Origin: Dromiciops gliroides
Lineage: Eukaryota; Chordata; Mammalia; Microbiotheria; Microbiotheriidae
DNA length: 64,000 nucleotides
Reading direction: 5' to 3'
Assembly (NCBI RefSeq): GCF_019393635.1
Contig: NC_057864.1
Location: 480,621,617 to 480,685,616, forward strand
Notes under the pieces: model-generated
Database searches by the model: none
Told to the model about the DNA's origin: nothing
Seen by the model: only the letters and a program-made list of their open reading frames with translations
Made by a program: the position numbers and the translations under genes
Shown: in pieces, positions 42,501-45,574 of the stretch
How positions within the stretch are numbered: the first letter of the stretch is position 1
How the letters are laid out: each line of letters opens with the position of its first letter

Positions 42501-44155
42501 AAGTTCCAACTAAAATCCCACCTTCTTCTACAGGAAGCCTTCCCAACCCCTCTTAATTCCAGTGCTTTTTCTTTCTGTTAGTTATTTCCTATCTATAGCT
42601 CACTTTATATATATTTGTTTACACATTGTCTTCCACATTAGATTGTAAGCTTCTTGAGGGCAGGGACTGCCTTTTGCCTCTTTTTGTATCCCTAGTGTTA
42701 GTATAATGCCTGCACATAGTAGGTGCTTAATAAGTATTTGTTGATTGATTAAGTTCGGTAGTGCAAGTAGTCATAACCCCATTTTACAGATGAGGAAACA
42801 GGCTCAGAAGGGTGTGTTGACTTCCTTCCCTGAGGAACAGAGGAAAGAGCACTGACATAGGAATGAGTGGACCTTGGGTCAAATACCCCTCTGATGGTAA
42901 CTCCTTGTGCGTCCTTGGGCAAATCCCTCAAGTTATCAGAGCCTCAGTCTCCCCATCAGTGGAATGAGGGGGTGGATTATATGGCTTCTGATGGTCCTTT
43001 CCAGATATGGATACTAGAAAATCATGGCCAATATCTTGGAATCAGGACTTCTGACTTAAAGTCTAGATTCTTAAAAAAATAAGTTTTATGGATGCTCATT
43101 GCTCTCTGTACAGTTGCCATGCTTCTTTTTGCCCATCCCACCCCTCCTGCATAGAGCAGTGAAGTAAAGCTGACGACACAGGGACTTTGCTCTACTCTCC
43201 CACCTCTTTATTGAGAAGAGGGAAGTCTAGTCATCATCCGCTGTCCAGGACCTCTGATCTGAGACCATCTGCCAGGACTCTCTTCCCTTCCTTCCTTCCT
43301 TCCTTCCTTCCTTGCTTCCTTCCAAGGCTCAGCTTAGGTGCCACCTCCCCGAGACAATCCTTCCCTAATCTCTACTCCCCGCTCTGGTTCCTCTCATCCT
43401 TCTCAAATTTTCTTGTGTTTACTTCTCTGCATAAATGTTACATATAATATATGTATATGGGTATGCACACATACACACAAATATACATATGCATGTATTC
43501 ACACACCTATGCCATGCATGTGTCGTTGGTATTGTCTCCCTCAACTTGGAACATGAGCGCTTTGTGAACTTGGACCACTCTGTTTTCTGAGTATCCCACT
43601 GCTTAGCACACAGTAAGCACCAATTGTTCTGCCACCAACCCCGCCCCTCTATAAAATATAAACTCTTGGAGGGGGGCGTGGTTTCCTTTTTTATCCTTCT
43701 GCCCCCAGTGCCTAGCACATTATGGGGGTTTAATATGTGATTTTCGTTGGGTTCCATTTGTTGCATTGATTTGGATAACAGCACAGCTGGTTTGAATGGC
43801 TTAGGTGCTGTCCAGCACAATAGATGCCAACCAGCCTTTCCCTTTCCTTGCAGGTGGGGCCATGAAAGCCTTGTATTCCTATAGTCCCCTGGAGGACAGC
43901 TGGTGCCTGGTGACCCAGTTCACCCAGGAGCGGGCAAGCTGCGGCATCTCCCCTTGCAACAACAGACTGTATATCACCGGGGGCCGGGATGAAAAGAACG
44001 AGGTCATAGCCACGGTGCTGTGCTGGGACACAGAGACTCAGAAACTGACAGAGGAGTGTGTGCTTCCCCGGGGGGTCTCCCACCATGGCAGCGTGACCAT
44101 CAGGAAGTCATACACCCATATTAGGCGGATTGTCCCTGGGGCAGTTTCAGTATGA
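5252..44155 (+). CDS. KLHL6: Kelch-like protein 6 (whole coding region, seven exons)
   Basis: BTB-BACK-kelch substrate adaptor of a CUL3-RING ubiquitin ligase. In mammals KLHL6 is expressed mainly in B lymphocytes, where it supports B-cell-receptor signalling and germinal centres (established knowledge). Joining 5252-5511, 22168-22333, 30994-31443, 34564-34801, 37166-37368, 39572-39785 and 43854-44155 gives 1,833 nt, 610 residues and a TGA stop, with no frameshift or internal stop. Human KLHL6 is 621 residues; the difference equals the 11-residue N-terminal extension, which is absent here. BTB spans roughly residues 52-160, BACK about 160-265, and kelch repeats about 305-600. The start at 5252 is chosen because an in-frame TGA lies at 5246-5248 and the context (A at -3, G at +4) is strong. 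Identity rests on recognising near-identical human segments in every exon. Confidence 0.97.
5640..5892. other. Start of intron 1, nothing recognised
   Basis: Single-copy-looking intronic sequence. No regulatory motif can be supported. Confidence 0.3.
5893..6067 (+). repeat. MIR, plus
   Basis: aaagagcactgaccgatttt, gggttcaaattctgac, a gtgtcctcatttgtagagtg core, and a cctctgattctata end. Confidence 0.75.
6185..6372 (+). repeat. L2 3' end, plus
   Basis: Ends with attcccagcacttagcacag after a gattgtgagct-like stretch (gagtgggagccccatgggta); interrupted by a T15 run. Confidence 0.6.
6418..6598 (-). repeat. MIR, minus
   Basis: gaagggacctcagaggtcac, cattttacagatggggaaac, gaagtgacttgcctgaggtc in order. 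Confidence 0.8.
6791..6935 (-). repeat. SINE-A, minus
   Basis: T7 tail, gtgaggcaattggggttaag, inverted core and head ending gccacctagctgcccc. Confidence 0.9.
6940..7310 (-). repeat. Worn L1 3' fragment, minus
   Basis: T/A-rich start, then ctcctggttctgcttgcttc and ttagttcatatgcatctttc. These correspond to the antisense marsupial L1 3' region seen better at 35,100 and 55,590. Strongly diverged. Confidence 0.45.
7545..7627 (+). repeat. MIR fragment, plus
   Basis: gagacctcaggcaagtcgct followed by ggcctcaggttcctcctcag. Confidence 0.55.
7643..7801 (-). repeat. SINE-A, minus, with 15-bp TSD
   Basis: (TTTTTG)n tail, inverted core and head. Perfect duplications tcctgatagacttta lie at 7628-7642 and 7802-7816. 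Confidence 0.95.
7911..7987 (-). repeat. 5'-truncated SINE-A, minus, with TSD
   Basis: Only the tail and the adjoining core (ggggcaatgagggttaagtg to tattaagtgtcaagt) are present; the tRNA-like head is missing. Perfect duplications ccttggttttctt at 7898-7910 and 7988-8000 show that it inserted in this short form. Confidence 0.9.
8205..8378 (+). repeat. MIR, plus
   Basis: tgagagcactggatttgaag, ggggttcaaatctcag, caatctcctcatttgtcaaa. Confidence 0.75.
8385..8808. other. Intron 1, nothing recognised
   Basis: No coding frame, RNA gene or clear repeat seen. Confidence 0.3.
8819..8980 (-). repeat. SINE-A, minus
   Basis: Long T tail, core and head, flanked by gcctctttc at 8810-8818 and 8981-8989. 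Confidence 0.93.
8990..9515. other. Intron 1, nothing recognised
   Basis: No gene or clear repeat seen. Confidence 0.3.
9516..9915 (-). repeat. Old unnamed interspersed repeat split by a SINE-A
   Basis: The outer parts read agggtccatgggtctgtgga (left) and gagaagaggtccccaggctt ... gaagttaagatcccctgctt (right). The same motif order (ggtccat ... agaggtcc ... aggttaagaa-like end) occurs at 36,225-36,445 and more weakly at 10,970 and 55,400. I take it for an old non-autonomous DNA-transposon-type repeat; family and strand are uncertain. Confidence 0.4.
9582..9732 (-). repeat. SINE-A, minus
   Basis: T tail, ggggcaatggtgtttaagtg, core, and a head ending cacctagccaccc. The flanks gaattgatttaaaatt and gaatgattttaaattt look like diverged target-site duplications. 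Confidence 0.9.
9967..10750 (-). mobile_element. Retroviral-type LTR, antisense (right limit uncertain)
   Basis: Read on the minus strand it shows LTR order: a TATAAAA-type box (complement of 10159-10165), AATAAA (complement of 10071-10076), a U5-like stretch, and an end in ...ATAACA at 9967. A related copy at 41,556-42,280 has the same order and shares the U5 motif (here ttaggattcctctg and ttacactctcgcac). No gag, pol or env coding sequence is seen, so this is best read as a solitary LTR of an endogenous retrovirus. It has more CpG than its surroundings, suggesting moderate age. Confidence 0.6.
10965..11170. repeat. Worn copy of the unnamed old repeat
   Basis: catagacccctttgggagtc and, further on, catggagtccttgaaac ... 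cagaccccctgctctac resemble the repeat at 9,516-9,915. Low certainty. Confidence 0.3.
11195..11400 (-). repeat. MIR/THER, minus, with 3' tail
   Basis: ggtttacaaagtactttgca (inverted MIR 3' tail), gatgaggaaactgaggcag, gagggtcacacggctag. Confidence 0.8.
11430..12735. other. Intron 1, mostly nothing recognised
   Basis: A weak MIR may lie near 11,530-11,640 (ccccaggcaagtcacttaac). The rest has no recognisable gene or repeat. Confidence 0.3.
12740..12830 (-). repeat. L2 3' end, minus
   Basis: caatcaacaattgatcaata, agtatttattaagcagatac, tattctcaaggagcataatt. Confidence 0.6.
12832..12955 (+). repeat. L2 3' end, plus
   Basis: taagctacctgaaggcaggg, ctcagcatttagcacagtgc and cggcacatatactaggtatg: a sense L2 tail directly after an antisense one. 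Confidence 0.75.
13205..13625 (+). repeat. L2, plus
   Basis: Runs from caccttctacatgaaggctt through tctagcacctagcactgggt to taataaatgcttgttgattg, the L2 3' terminus. Confidence 0.75.
13630..14365. other. Intron 1, nothing recognised
   Basis: GC-richer stretch with open frames up to 97 residues that are proline/serine-rich in several frames. No domain is recognisable. Confidence 0.3.
14370..14680. repeat. MIR-like fragments on both strands
   Basis: A weak sense MIR (ctgtgtgattattgggcaat) is followed by an antisense piece (cattttacagacgagcaaac). Confidence 0.45.
14815..14976 (+). repeat. MIR, plus
   Basis: gggtctgggttccaattctg and attggtaaaatgaggttgga. Confidence 0.65.
14978..15175 (+). repeat. 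SINE-B (MAR1-like), plus
   Basis: ctgggtggcacagtggctgg, caggaagactcatctttctg, cctcagtttcctcatctgtc, gaaatggcaaagcactccag in order. Confidence 0.88.
15180..15700. other. Intron 1, nothing recognised
   Basis: No gene or clear repeat. Open frames here lack recognisable domains. Confidence 0.3.
15706..16395 (-). repeat. L2 3' region, minus, split by an L1 piece
   Basis: Starts cagtcagtaaagaagcattt with tgatgtgccaggaacatat and a gataatctcagaggggagac stretch shared with the long L2 at 25,905. It is broken at about 15,990 and resumes near 16,263. The phrase gtgagctgagttttaa occurs on both sides, as expected for a target-site duplication. Confidence 0.7.
15990..16262 (-). repeat. L1 3' end fragment, minus, inside an L2
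   Basis: Antisense L1 tail (cgttatacgtaaagatagtt, ggtaatctgatataggtta) with an internal (TA)n run at about 16,108-16,150. Confidence 0.65.
16430..16625 (+). repeat. MIR, plus
   Basis: cttgtgtgaccttgggtaat, gggcctcagtttcctcacct, then a gacttctaaggttcct end. Confidence 0.75.
16630..16880. other. Intron 1, (TATG)-type low-complexity end
   Basis: Nothing recognised up to about 16,830, then a TATG/TATA-rich low-complexity stretch. This abuts the 3' end of the RTE-like LINE described next, and such elements often end in short tandem repeats. Confidence 0.35.
17455..17660 (-). repeat. MIR, minus, inside the RTE-like LINE
   Basis: tgctttgaggtttgcaaaga tail, attatctcattcaatcctca, then caggatttggactcatgtgt. 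Confidence 0.8.
18194..18326 (+). repeat. SINE-A, plus, inside the RTE-like LINE
   Basis: ggggcagctggtggcatagc head, core and A tail; flanks aaaatcacctga (18182-18193) and aaaatcacttga (18327-18338). Confidence 0.93.
18685..18768 (-). repeat. L2 3' end, minus
   Basis: cacaagtatttagttagtac, tatcaggcacagtgccaagc. Confidence 0.6.
18769..19012 (-). repeat. SINE-B (MAR1-like), minus
   Basis: ctgttgttgagtcgtttcag, ttcttggcaaagatactgga, inverted core, and the head end ctctatccattgtgcc. Confidence 0.88.
19085..19231 (-). repeat. SINE-A, minus, in L1
   Basis: T tail, core and head between cgtaaaaatat and tgtaaaaatat flanks. Confidence 0.9.
19930..20090 (-). repeat. SINE-A, minus, in L1
   Basis: (GTTTT)n tail, core with acgggatttgaactaaggta, and a head ending cacctagctgtccc. 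Flanks aataatttatatag and ataattgatatag. Confidence 0.9.
20407..20544 (-). repeat. SINE-A, minus, in L1, with 16-bp TSD
   Basis: Flanked by perfect cacctcattcattttt at 20391-20406 and 20545-20560. Confidence 0.95.
20765..21790. other. Intron 1, nothing recognised
   Basis: About 1 kb of sequence without recognisable repeats and with only short open frames. It is one of the longer repeat-free stretches in intron 1 and so a reasonable place to look for conserved regulatory sequence, but no motif supports a call. Confidence 0.3.
21790..21962 (+). repeat. MIR, plus
   Basis: ggttctaatcccaactgaga, agctgtgtgactctgggttg, ttctcctctgtaaaaggag. Confidence 0.8.
22168..22333 (+). CDS. KLHL6: KLHL6 exon 2: BTB centre
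   Basis: Acceptor tttctctttcag precedes 22168; donor GTGGGT follows at 22334 (phase 0). Completes Arg87 and encodes residues 88-142, from [14 protein letters not shown] through the BTB helices containing [13 protein letters not shown] to LEAASLFQ. This is the CUL3-facing and dimer-forming BTB core. All 55 residues are open and match the family without gaps. Confidence 0.97.
22334..22660. other. Start of intron 2, nothing recognised
   Basis: No gene or clear repeat. Confidence 0.3.
22665..23040 (+). repeat. L1-like 3' region, plus
   Basis: gaagtgagcagaatcagaag, aacaatttatacaatgaact, gagtgagacatacattttct and a tatttgttac stretch follow the order of a marsupial L1 3' region. Tentative. Confidence 0.5.
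23045..23740 (+). repeat. L2, plus
   Basis: Degenerate L2 3' region ending aagctcctcaaggtcaggga, agcttagtgtagagcctggc, ggatgcttaataaatgtcag. Confidence 0.75.
23745..24330 (+). repeat. Second L2, plus, split by a SINE-A
   Basis: caaaacttccagtggctccc, tgctgtttggcatttaaagc, then after the SINE gcctggaatgcacttgttcc. This is the L2 3' coding-to-UTR region, in tandem after the previous L2. Confidence 0.75.
23905..24070 (-). repeat. SINE-A, minus, in L2
   Basis: CT-rich tail, gtgaggcaattggggttaag, core, and a head ending ctggctgcccc. It divides the L2 frame. Confidence 0.92.
24340..24620 (-). repeat. Two L2 3' ends, minus, in tandem
   Basis: catcaagaagcatttataaa ... ccctcagggagcttacattc, then ccaatgggcatttattaaac ... 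actctcaagacccttagatt. Confidence 0.7.
24650..24770 (+). repeat. L2 3' end, plus
   Basis: ttaagctccttgaagacaag, cagtggctagcacatagcag. Confidence 0.65.
24775..25150. other. Intron 2, nothing recognised
   Basis: No gene or clear repeat. Confidence 0.3.
25155..25345 (+). repeat. MIR, plus, with 3' tail
   Basis: caaggtggcgtaatggatag head, then gtgtgtaaagtactttgtag tail. Confidence 0.65.
26280..26461 (-). repeat. SINE-A, minus, in L2
   Basis: (TTTTG)n tail, core and head; flanks ctgcatctt at 26271-26279 and 26462-26470. Confidence 0.93.
26601..26741 (-). repeat. SINE-A, minus, in L2
   Basis: Flanks gccactggatt (26590-26600) and gccactgggatt (from 26742). Confidence 0.93.
27983..28153 (-). repeat. 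SINE-A, minus, in L2, with 15-bp TSD
   Basis: The tail region includes a TGTGTG run. Perfect atgccttgggaagat at 27968-27982 and 28154-28168. Confidence 0.95.
28877..29036 (-). repeat. SINE-A, minus, in L2
   Basis: Flanks gcaatgaattc at 28866-28876 and 29037-29047; head ends cacctagctgcc. Confidence 0.95.
29262..29384. repeat. (GATA)n then (GA)n microsatellite
   Basis: TATA/CACA start, GATA-type units, then about 26 GA dinucleotides. Confidence 0.95.
29385..29632 (+). repeat. SINE-B (MAR1-like), plus
   Basis: gctaggtggctcagtggatt head, gagttcaaatccagcctctt, gaatggcaaagcattcctgt, ttggacacaactgaatgatg end. Confidence 0.9.
29635..29930. other. Intron 2, nothing recognised
   Basis: No gene or clear repeat. 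Confidence 0.3.
29930..30050 (+). repeat. L1 3'-end-like fragment, plus
   Basis: cctttattctttgttataag, gagaggggcaagtatacatt; similar in order to 1,420-1,530. Confidence 0.4.
30056..30199 (+). repeat. SINE-A, plus
   Basis: gggcagctaggtggcgaagt head, core and A11 tail, with short flanks aaaatgta on both sides. Confidence 0.93.
30233..30395 (+). repeat. SINE-A, plus, with 14-bp TSD
   Basis: gagacagctaagtggcgcag head and (CAAA)n tail. Perfect aaatgtgtaaagga at 30219-30232 and 30396-30409. Head to tail with the previous copy, but separately inserted. Confidence 0.95.
30545..30840. repeat. L2 and MIR fragments
   Basis: An antisense L2 tail (gggtgccgggcactgtgctg), a sense MIR piece (ttgggcaagttatttcagtt) and an antisense MIR piece (cagaagccatctagtccatt). 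Confidence 0.5.
30994..31443 (+). CDS. KLHL6: KLHL6 exon 3: BTB end and BACK domain
   Basis: Acceptor gtgttccttgtag; donor GTGAGC at 31444; both boundaries phase 0, 150 codons (residues 143-292). Starts [12 protein letters not shown], which closes the BTB/3-box region. It continues with the BACK domain: [15 protein letters not shown] (159-173), the [15 protein letters not shown] stretch, and the [12 protein letters not shown] helix. It ends at [10 protein letters not shown] just before the first kelch repeat. The BACK domain positions the kelch propeller and helps hold CUL3 in this family. Confidence 0.97.
31455..31610 (+). repeat. MIR-like, plus
   Basis: agcactgggcttgttggaat, cctcctttataaaataagag, ccatgtatctatga. 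Starts about 10 bp after the exon 3 donor. Confidence 0.5.
31755..31925 (-). repeat. MIR-like, minus
   Basis: gtcaggacccgaactcatcc, ctccactaagtcaccctgcc. Confidence 0.5.
31930..32427. other. Intron 3, nothing recognised
   Basis: No gene or clear repeat. Confidence 0.3.
32440..32484 (-). repeat. Minimal SINE-A tail with TSD
   Basis: Only a T-run plus gtgaggcaattggggttaag and tgacttgcc. Flanked by perfect agactgcctctt at 32428-32439 and 32485-32496, so it inserted as a 45-bp stub. Confidence 0.92.
32497..32635. repeat. (GGA)n / (GAA)n purine tract
   Basis: ATA-rich start, then about 110 bp of almost pure purine GGA/GAA units on the + strand. Confidence 0.95.
32636..32745 (+). repeat. SINE fragment, plus
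   Basis: ggcagcttgttgtagcagat, tgagtcaacaagactcaagc: a worn tRNA-like SINE head and core. Confidence 0.5.
32818..32972 (+). repeat. L2 3' end, plus
   Basis: aagctacttgaagacagggc, gggcttagcccagtgcccgg, taagtacttaaatgcttg; it runs directly into the CTAC array. Confidence 0.75.
32973..33580. repeat. (CTAC)n tetranucleotide array, then (TCTA)n
   Basis: About 540 bp of ctac units with scattered variants (taacc, tatct, tactt, ccacc), then about 70 bp of tcta units. The period is 4, so open frames in all three phases read Leu-Pro-Thr-Tyr repeats; these are artefacts. The variant pattern acctatctac plus two tactt units occurs twice, starting at 33041 and 33256. Confidence 0.97.
33600..33702 (+). 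repeat. MIR 3' part, plus
   Basis: gggcctcagtttcctcatct, gtaaaatggggagctccctt, gtgaccctataatcctatga. Confidence 0.75.
33840..34080 (-). repeat. MIR/THER, minus
   Basis: accactttacagtttgtgga tail, gatcctcacagcaaccctat, agatttgcccagggatcctg, ggatttgaacctagctctcc. Confidence 0.8.
34085..34560. other. End of intron 3, nothing recognised
   Basis: No gene or clear repeat before exon 4; the splice-site region looks normal. Confidence 0.3.
34564..34801 (+). CDS. KLHL6: KLHL6 exon 4: first kelch segment
   Basis: Acceptor tctttggttttcag; donor GTAGGA at 34802; enters in phase 0 and leaves in phase 1. Encodes residues 293-371 and the first base of Gly372. [17 protein letters not shown] leads into the first kelch blade with VFMIIGG (309-315), followed by [15 protein letters not shown] and the turn into the next blade ending VYISG. 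A SINE-B begins about 10 bp after the donor. Confidence 0.97.
34812..35040 (-). repeat. SINE-B (MAR1-like), minus, beside the exon 4 donor
   Basis: ggttcagttgtgtctgacac, ttcttgacaaagatactgaa, inverted core with a small deletion, and a head end ctctatccactgggccacct. Confidence 0.85.
35095..35790 (-). mobile_element. L1 3' fragment, minus
   Basis: Antisense L1. The 3' UTR (ttgagttccaaatttttccc, gcaatttgatataggttata) leads into the ORF2 C-terminus. Minus-strand translation gives [25 protein letters not shown] and [12 protein letters not shown] in the order known from mammalian ORF2 C-termini. 5'-truncated and inactive. Confidence 0.85.
35792..36015 (-). repeat. MIR/THER, minus
   Basis: ttgatcctcacaacaactgt, tagatgacgaagctgaggct, ggatttgaacttgggtcttc. 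Confidence 0.85.
36225..36445. repeat. Unnamed old repeat, best copy
   Basis: ggtctgggaaccccttggac, agatttcaggagatccatga, gaagaggtccatagacttct, agaggttaggaagccctgct. The order is shared with 9,516-9,915; probably an old non-autonomous DNA transposon. Confidence 0.45.
36495..36860. repeat. L2 (minus) and MIR (plus) fragments
   Basis: tctgtgcaaggctttgggga and taagccctaactcagtgcca (antisense L2 tails), then ccttgtgacctcagacaagg and ctcagttttctcatcaatga (sense MIR). Confidence 0.55.
36944..37105 (-). repeat. SINE-A, minus, 60 bp before exon 5, with TSD
   Basis: (GTTT)n tail, core with a small deletion just after the tail, and head. Perfect gatttgatgcagag at 36930-36943 and 37106-37119. It ends 60 bp upstream of the exon 5 acceptor. 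Confidence 0.95.
37166..37368 (+). CDS. KLHL6: KLHL6 exon 5: kelch repeats
   Basis: Acceptor tatttctgctgtag; donor GTAGAG at 37369; enters in phase 1 and leaves in phase 0. Completes Gly372 and encodes residues 373-439. It shows the kelch landmarks in order: the Gly372-Gly373 pair, [29 protein letters not shown] (400-417) and [12 protein letters not shown]. The donor is an ordinary GTAGAG rather than the stronger GTRAGT consensus. Confidence 0.97.
37375..37725. other. Intron 5, nothing recognised
   Basis: No gene or clear repeat, apart from a short (GA)8 run near 37,583. Confidence 0.3.
37728..38085. repeat. Two MIRs, plus then minus
   Basis: Sense: gctgtgtgaccttgggtaaa, cggtttcctcatctataaaa. 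Antisense: gaagggacctcagaggtcac, atgtgaggaaactgaaaccc. Confidence 0.75.
38185..38345 (+). repeat. MIR-like, plus
   Basis: ggtcactggacttggagtct, acatggtcctgggtgagcat, atctctaattctaggatcct. Confidence 0.55.
38346..38925. other. Intron 5, nothing recognised
   Basis: Slightly GC-rich; open frames up to 118 residues on both strands without recognisable domains. Confidence 0.3.
38927..39460. repeat. MIRs, plus (38,927-39,095) and minus (39,260-39,460)
   Basis: Sense: cttgggttcaaatctcactt, cctcagtttcctcctctgta. Antisense: aattggaagggccatcaaag, ggtagagctgagatttgaac. Confidence 0.7.
39572..39785 (+). CDS. KLHL6: KLHL6 exon 6: kelch repeats
   Basis: Acceptor cctctcctggggtctag; donor GTGAGT at 39786; enters in phase 0 and leaves in phase 1. 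Encodes residues 440-510 and the first base of Gly511. [12 protein letters not shown] leads into [14 protein letters not shown] (456-469), CYDASANKW (477-485) and [15 protein letters not shown], which is kelch strand order with the expected Gly-Gly and Trp positions. Confidence 0.97.
39840..40030 (-). repeat. MIR, minus
   Basis: gatgaggaaacagaaccaaa, aatgacttgcctgaggtcat, ggatttgaacccaggtcctc. Confidence 0.8.
40328..40980 (+). mobile_element. Unidentified insert of about 650 bp inside the L2
   Basis: The L2 sequence stops after catctcaaac and resumes at tcaacatgt near 40,980, so everything between is foreign. It contains gggtaataaaacctaggc, an AATAAA with LTR-like surroundings, near its right end. 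No coding frame. It could be a solitary LTR or another non-coding transposon; I cannot name it. Confidence 0.45.
41244..41300 (-). repeat. L2 3' tail, minus, inside the sense L2
   Basis: caatcaataaacagttattt, acctactatgtgccaggcac: a short antisense tail inserted in the opposite orientation. Confidence 0.75.
41556..42280 (-). mobile_element. Retroviral-type LTR, antisense, inside the L2
   Basis: Starts tgtcacaagg and shares with the 9,967 LTR the U5 motif (ttaggtattcctca, ctacactctcgaac), AATAAA (complement of 41644-41649) and a TATAAAA box (complement of 41753-41759). It interrupts the L2 between cttcaagc and aaaagccc. No viral coding region is present. A (TTC)n run and a SINE-A sit in its right part. 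Confidence 0.65.
42056..42231 (-). repeat. (TTC)n plus SINE-A, minus
   Basis: About 14 TTC units form the inverted tail, followed by core and head (gtgccacctacctacccc). Flanks ctttgcttctt and ttttgcttctt. Confidence 0.9.
42758..43010. repeat. MIR fragments, minus then plus
   Basis: cattttacagatgaggaaac; then aaagagcactgacataggaa and gtccttgggcaaatccctca. Confidence 0.65.
43280..43745 (+). repeat. L2, plus, with (TTCC)n and AT-rich insert
   Basis: A (CTTC)n run, ctcagcttaggtgccacctc, gcataaatgttacatataa, a TATA/CACA low-complexity piece, then cactgcttagcacacagtaa and tgcctagcacattatggggg. Confidence 0.6.
43854..44155 (+). CDS. KLHL6: KLHL6 exon 7: last kelch repeats and stop
   Basis: Acceptor ctttccctttccttgcag; enters in phase 1, completes Gly511 and encodes residues 512-610, then TGA at 44153-44155. 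Landmarks are [11 protein letters not shown] (517-527), [16 protein letters not shown] (546-561), [11 protein letters not shown] and a C-terminal strand that closes the propeller; it ends RIVPGAVSV. The last residues match the human C-terminus as I remember it. Confidence 0.97.
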
Positions 44156-44183
44156 TTGGCAGAGTGTGGAAGATGTTTGGGGT

Positions 44184-44222
<39 letters not shown>

Positions 44223-44239
44223 ACGCGCGCGCGTGCGTA
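44184..44239. repeat. (GT)n-(CG)n alternating tract after the stop
   Basis: 56 bp of strict purine-pyrimidine alternation: about 19 GT units, then GCACGCGCGCGCGTGCGTAC. It starts 29 bp after the stop codon. Confidence 0.95.
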
Positions 44240-44244
44240 CAATA

Positions 44245-44420
44245 TTCCATATTTATACAGTGTTTGAAGGTTTACAAAGCCCTGTGGGGCAGATCATGCA
44301 AGTTCCGTAATTCACATTTTATAGATACAAAATGGGAAGGGAAATGATCTGACTCTGCGGATGTGGCCAGTATCACAGCTGGAACTTGAACCCAAGCCTC
44401 CTCAGTCCAAGCCTGGTGCT
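44245..44420 (-). repeat. MIR/THER, minus, in the 3' UTR
   Basis: gtttgaaggtttacaaagcc tail, attttatagatacaaaatgg, ctggaacttgaacccaagcc. Confidence 0.75.
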
Positions 44421-44487
44421 CTGGGGAAATGGGCTGGTGATCCAACCACACACCCCACTTTCTCTAGGGGCAGGCTTCGGTGAGATT

Positions 44488-44710
44488 CCAACTCTCTTCC
44501 TTGGAAGCAGAGCCCTTTGGTCCTTATCATTGGAGCTCTTATTGGATGCCACCATTGGCCAAGACCTTCAAAATCATTGGTGTCTTTGGTTAGTAAACGT
44601 TTTTGCTCATTTCCGGCAAAAGTGATGAAAAAATCCAAAAGGAAGTTTCAGGGAAGAATGGCTTCATCCCCAAGACTTTCAAACACATTTAGAACATTTA
44701 GTTCCACCAT
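44488..44710. repeat. Diverged duplicated segment, copy 1
   Basis: Shares a colinear block with 46,708-46,890: ctcttccttggaa, then a cacc/cacca-attgg stretch, ccttcaaa, ggtgtctttgg / agtgtcttgg, and catccccaagactt / catcccaagactt. Similarity is about two-thirds by eye. Probably two copies of an old repeat I cannot name. Confidence 0.5.
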
Positions 44711-45344
44711 CTCCTTTTGGGAAATTCCAAGCCAAAAATCCTATTTCATTAGTGTATGTGTGGTTTTTCTTTTCTTTTCTTTTCTTTTTTTTTACTGTAT
44801 CAATGTGCGGGTTTTTGTTTTGTTTTGTTTTGCAAGTGTGACTTAACTTTATTTATAGAACTTGGCGATAACTCAGCGTGCCTCCCTATGATGTCATTAT
44901 GCTATTTGTTAGTGGGAGACTAACTTTCTAGATTGTCAAGAGAACTCCCAGAGGTGTGTGTATGTTTGCTTGAATCACCCTCATCAAGAGACAACAATCT
45001 GATTTCTGTTGGGCTTCTGGGACTTGCTCCAGGTCTGAATCATGAAAGGAAAGGAATTACGGTTTTATTTCTGTTTTGCAACCACACACAGCAGTTGGGG
45101 ATGGAGCTGGCCTCCAGGCCCTGGGGCAGACAGGTCTACCCAAGATACACCACCTGGTCTCTCTCATCTTGGCACTGGTTGGGAGGAAAGTTTGGCAACT
45201 CCCTGTCTGCTGGGAAAAGCTGAAAACCTGCCTAGTGTTTTCTTCCAATCAAACCCCATCTTCCTCATCTCTACTTTGTACTGTGTGCAGGCTGGAACAT
45301 GTGCTCCAGAAGTGCCATTTCTTTATCATGTTGGGGTACAGTGT

Positions 45345-45545
45345 CATCAGAATTAAAGAAGCATCAAGTGCCTACTCCATGCTAGGTGTTGGGGTTACAA
45401 AGAACAAAATGAAAGCAGTCTTTGCCCTCGTTGGCTTTTTGTGCTGTTGGGAAGAGGGAGGAGGATGGGAAGGGGAAGTCTTAAGAGCCAGGGGGGATTG
45501 GGATGGTGGGAGAGGGGCAGAAAGCAACAAATTCTGAGCTTTCAA
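45345..45545 (-). repeat. L2 3' end, minus
   Basis: agcatcaagtgcctactcca, taggtgttggggttacaaag. Confidence 0.65.
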
Positions 45546-45574
45546 TGGAGAAAAGGATTCTGAGATGTTCAGGT

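Larger units (their letters stand above)
40225..42755 (+). mobile_element. L2 LINE, plus, broken by several inserts
   Basis: Sense L2 pieces in consensus order: ctggattccagtagccatct (about 40,305); ctttccccctaaaccctccc (about 41,010); ctaggtgttatcctagcctc (about 41,090); tccaggggctccttatcacc (about 41,500); aaaagcccttcacagcctag (about 42,285); gcttcttgagggcagggact and ggtgcttaataagtatttgt (42,649-42,740). The gaps between them hold an unidentified insert, an antisense L2 tail and an LTR. Confidence 0.8.
44156..45340 (+). other. KLHL6: KLHL6 3' UTR (extent uncertain)
   Basis: Must begin the 3' UTR. I find no AATAAA in a convincing context here. An ATTAAA at 45352 falls at the edge of an L2 and an AATAAA at 46464 is the end of another L2, so the poly(A) site is not resolved. 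Confidence 0.5.
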
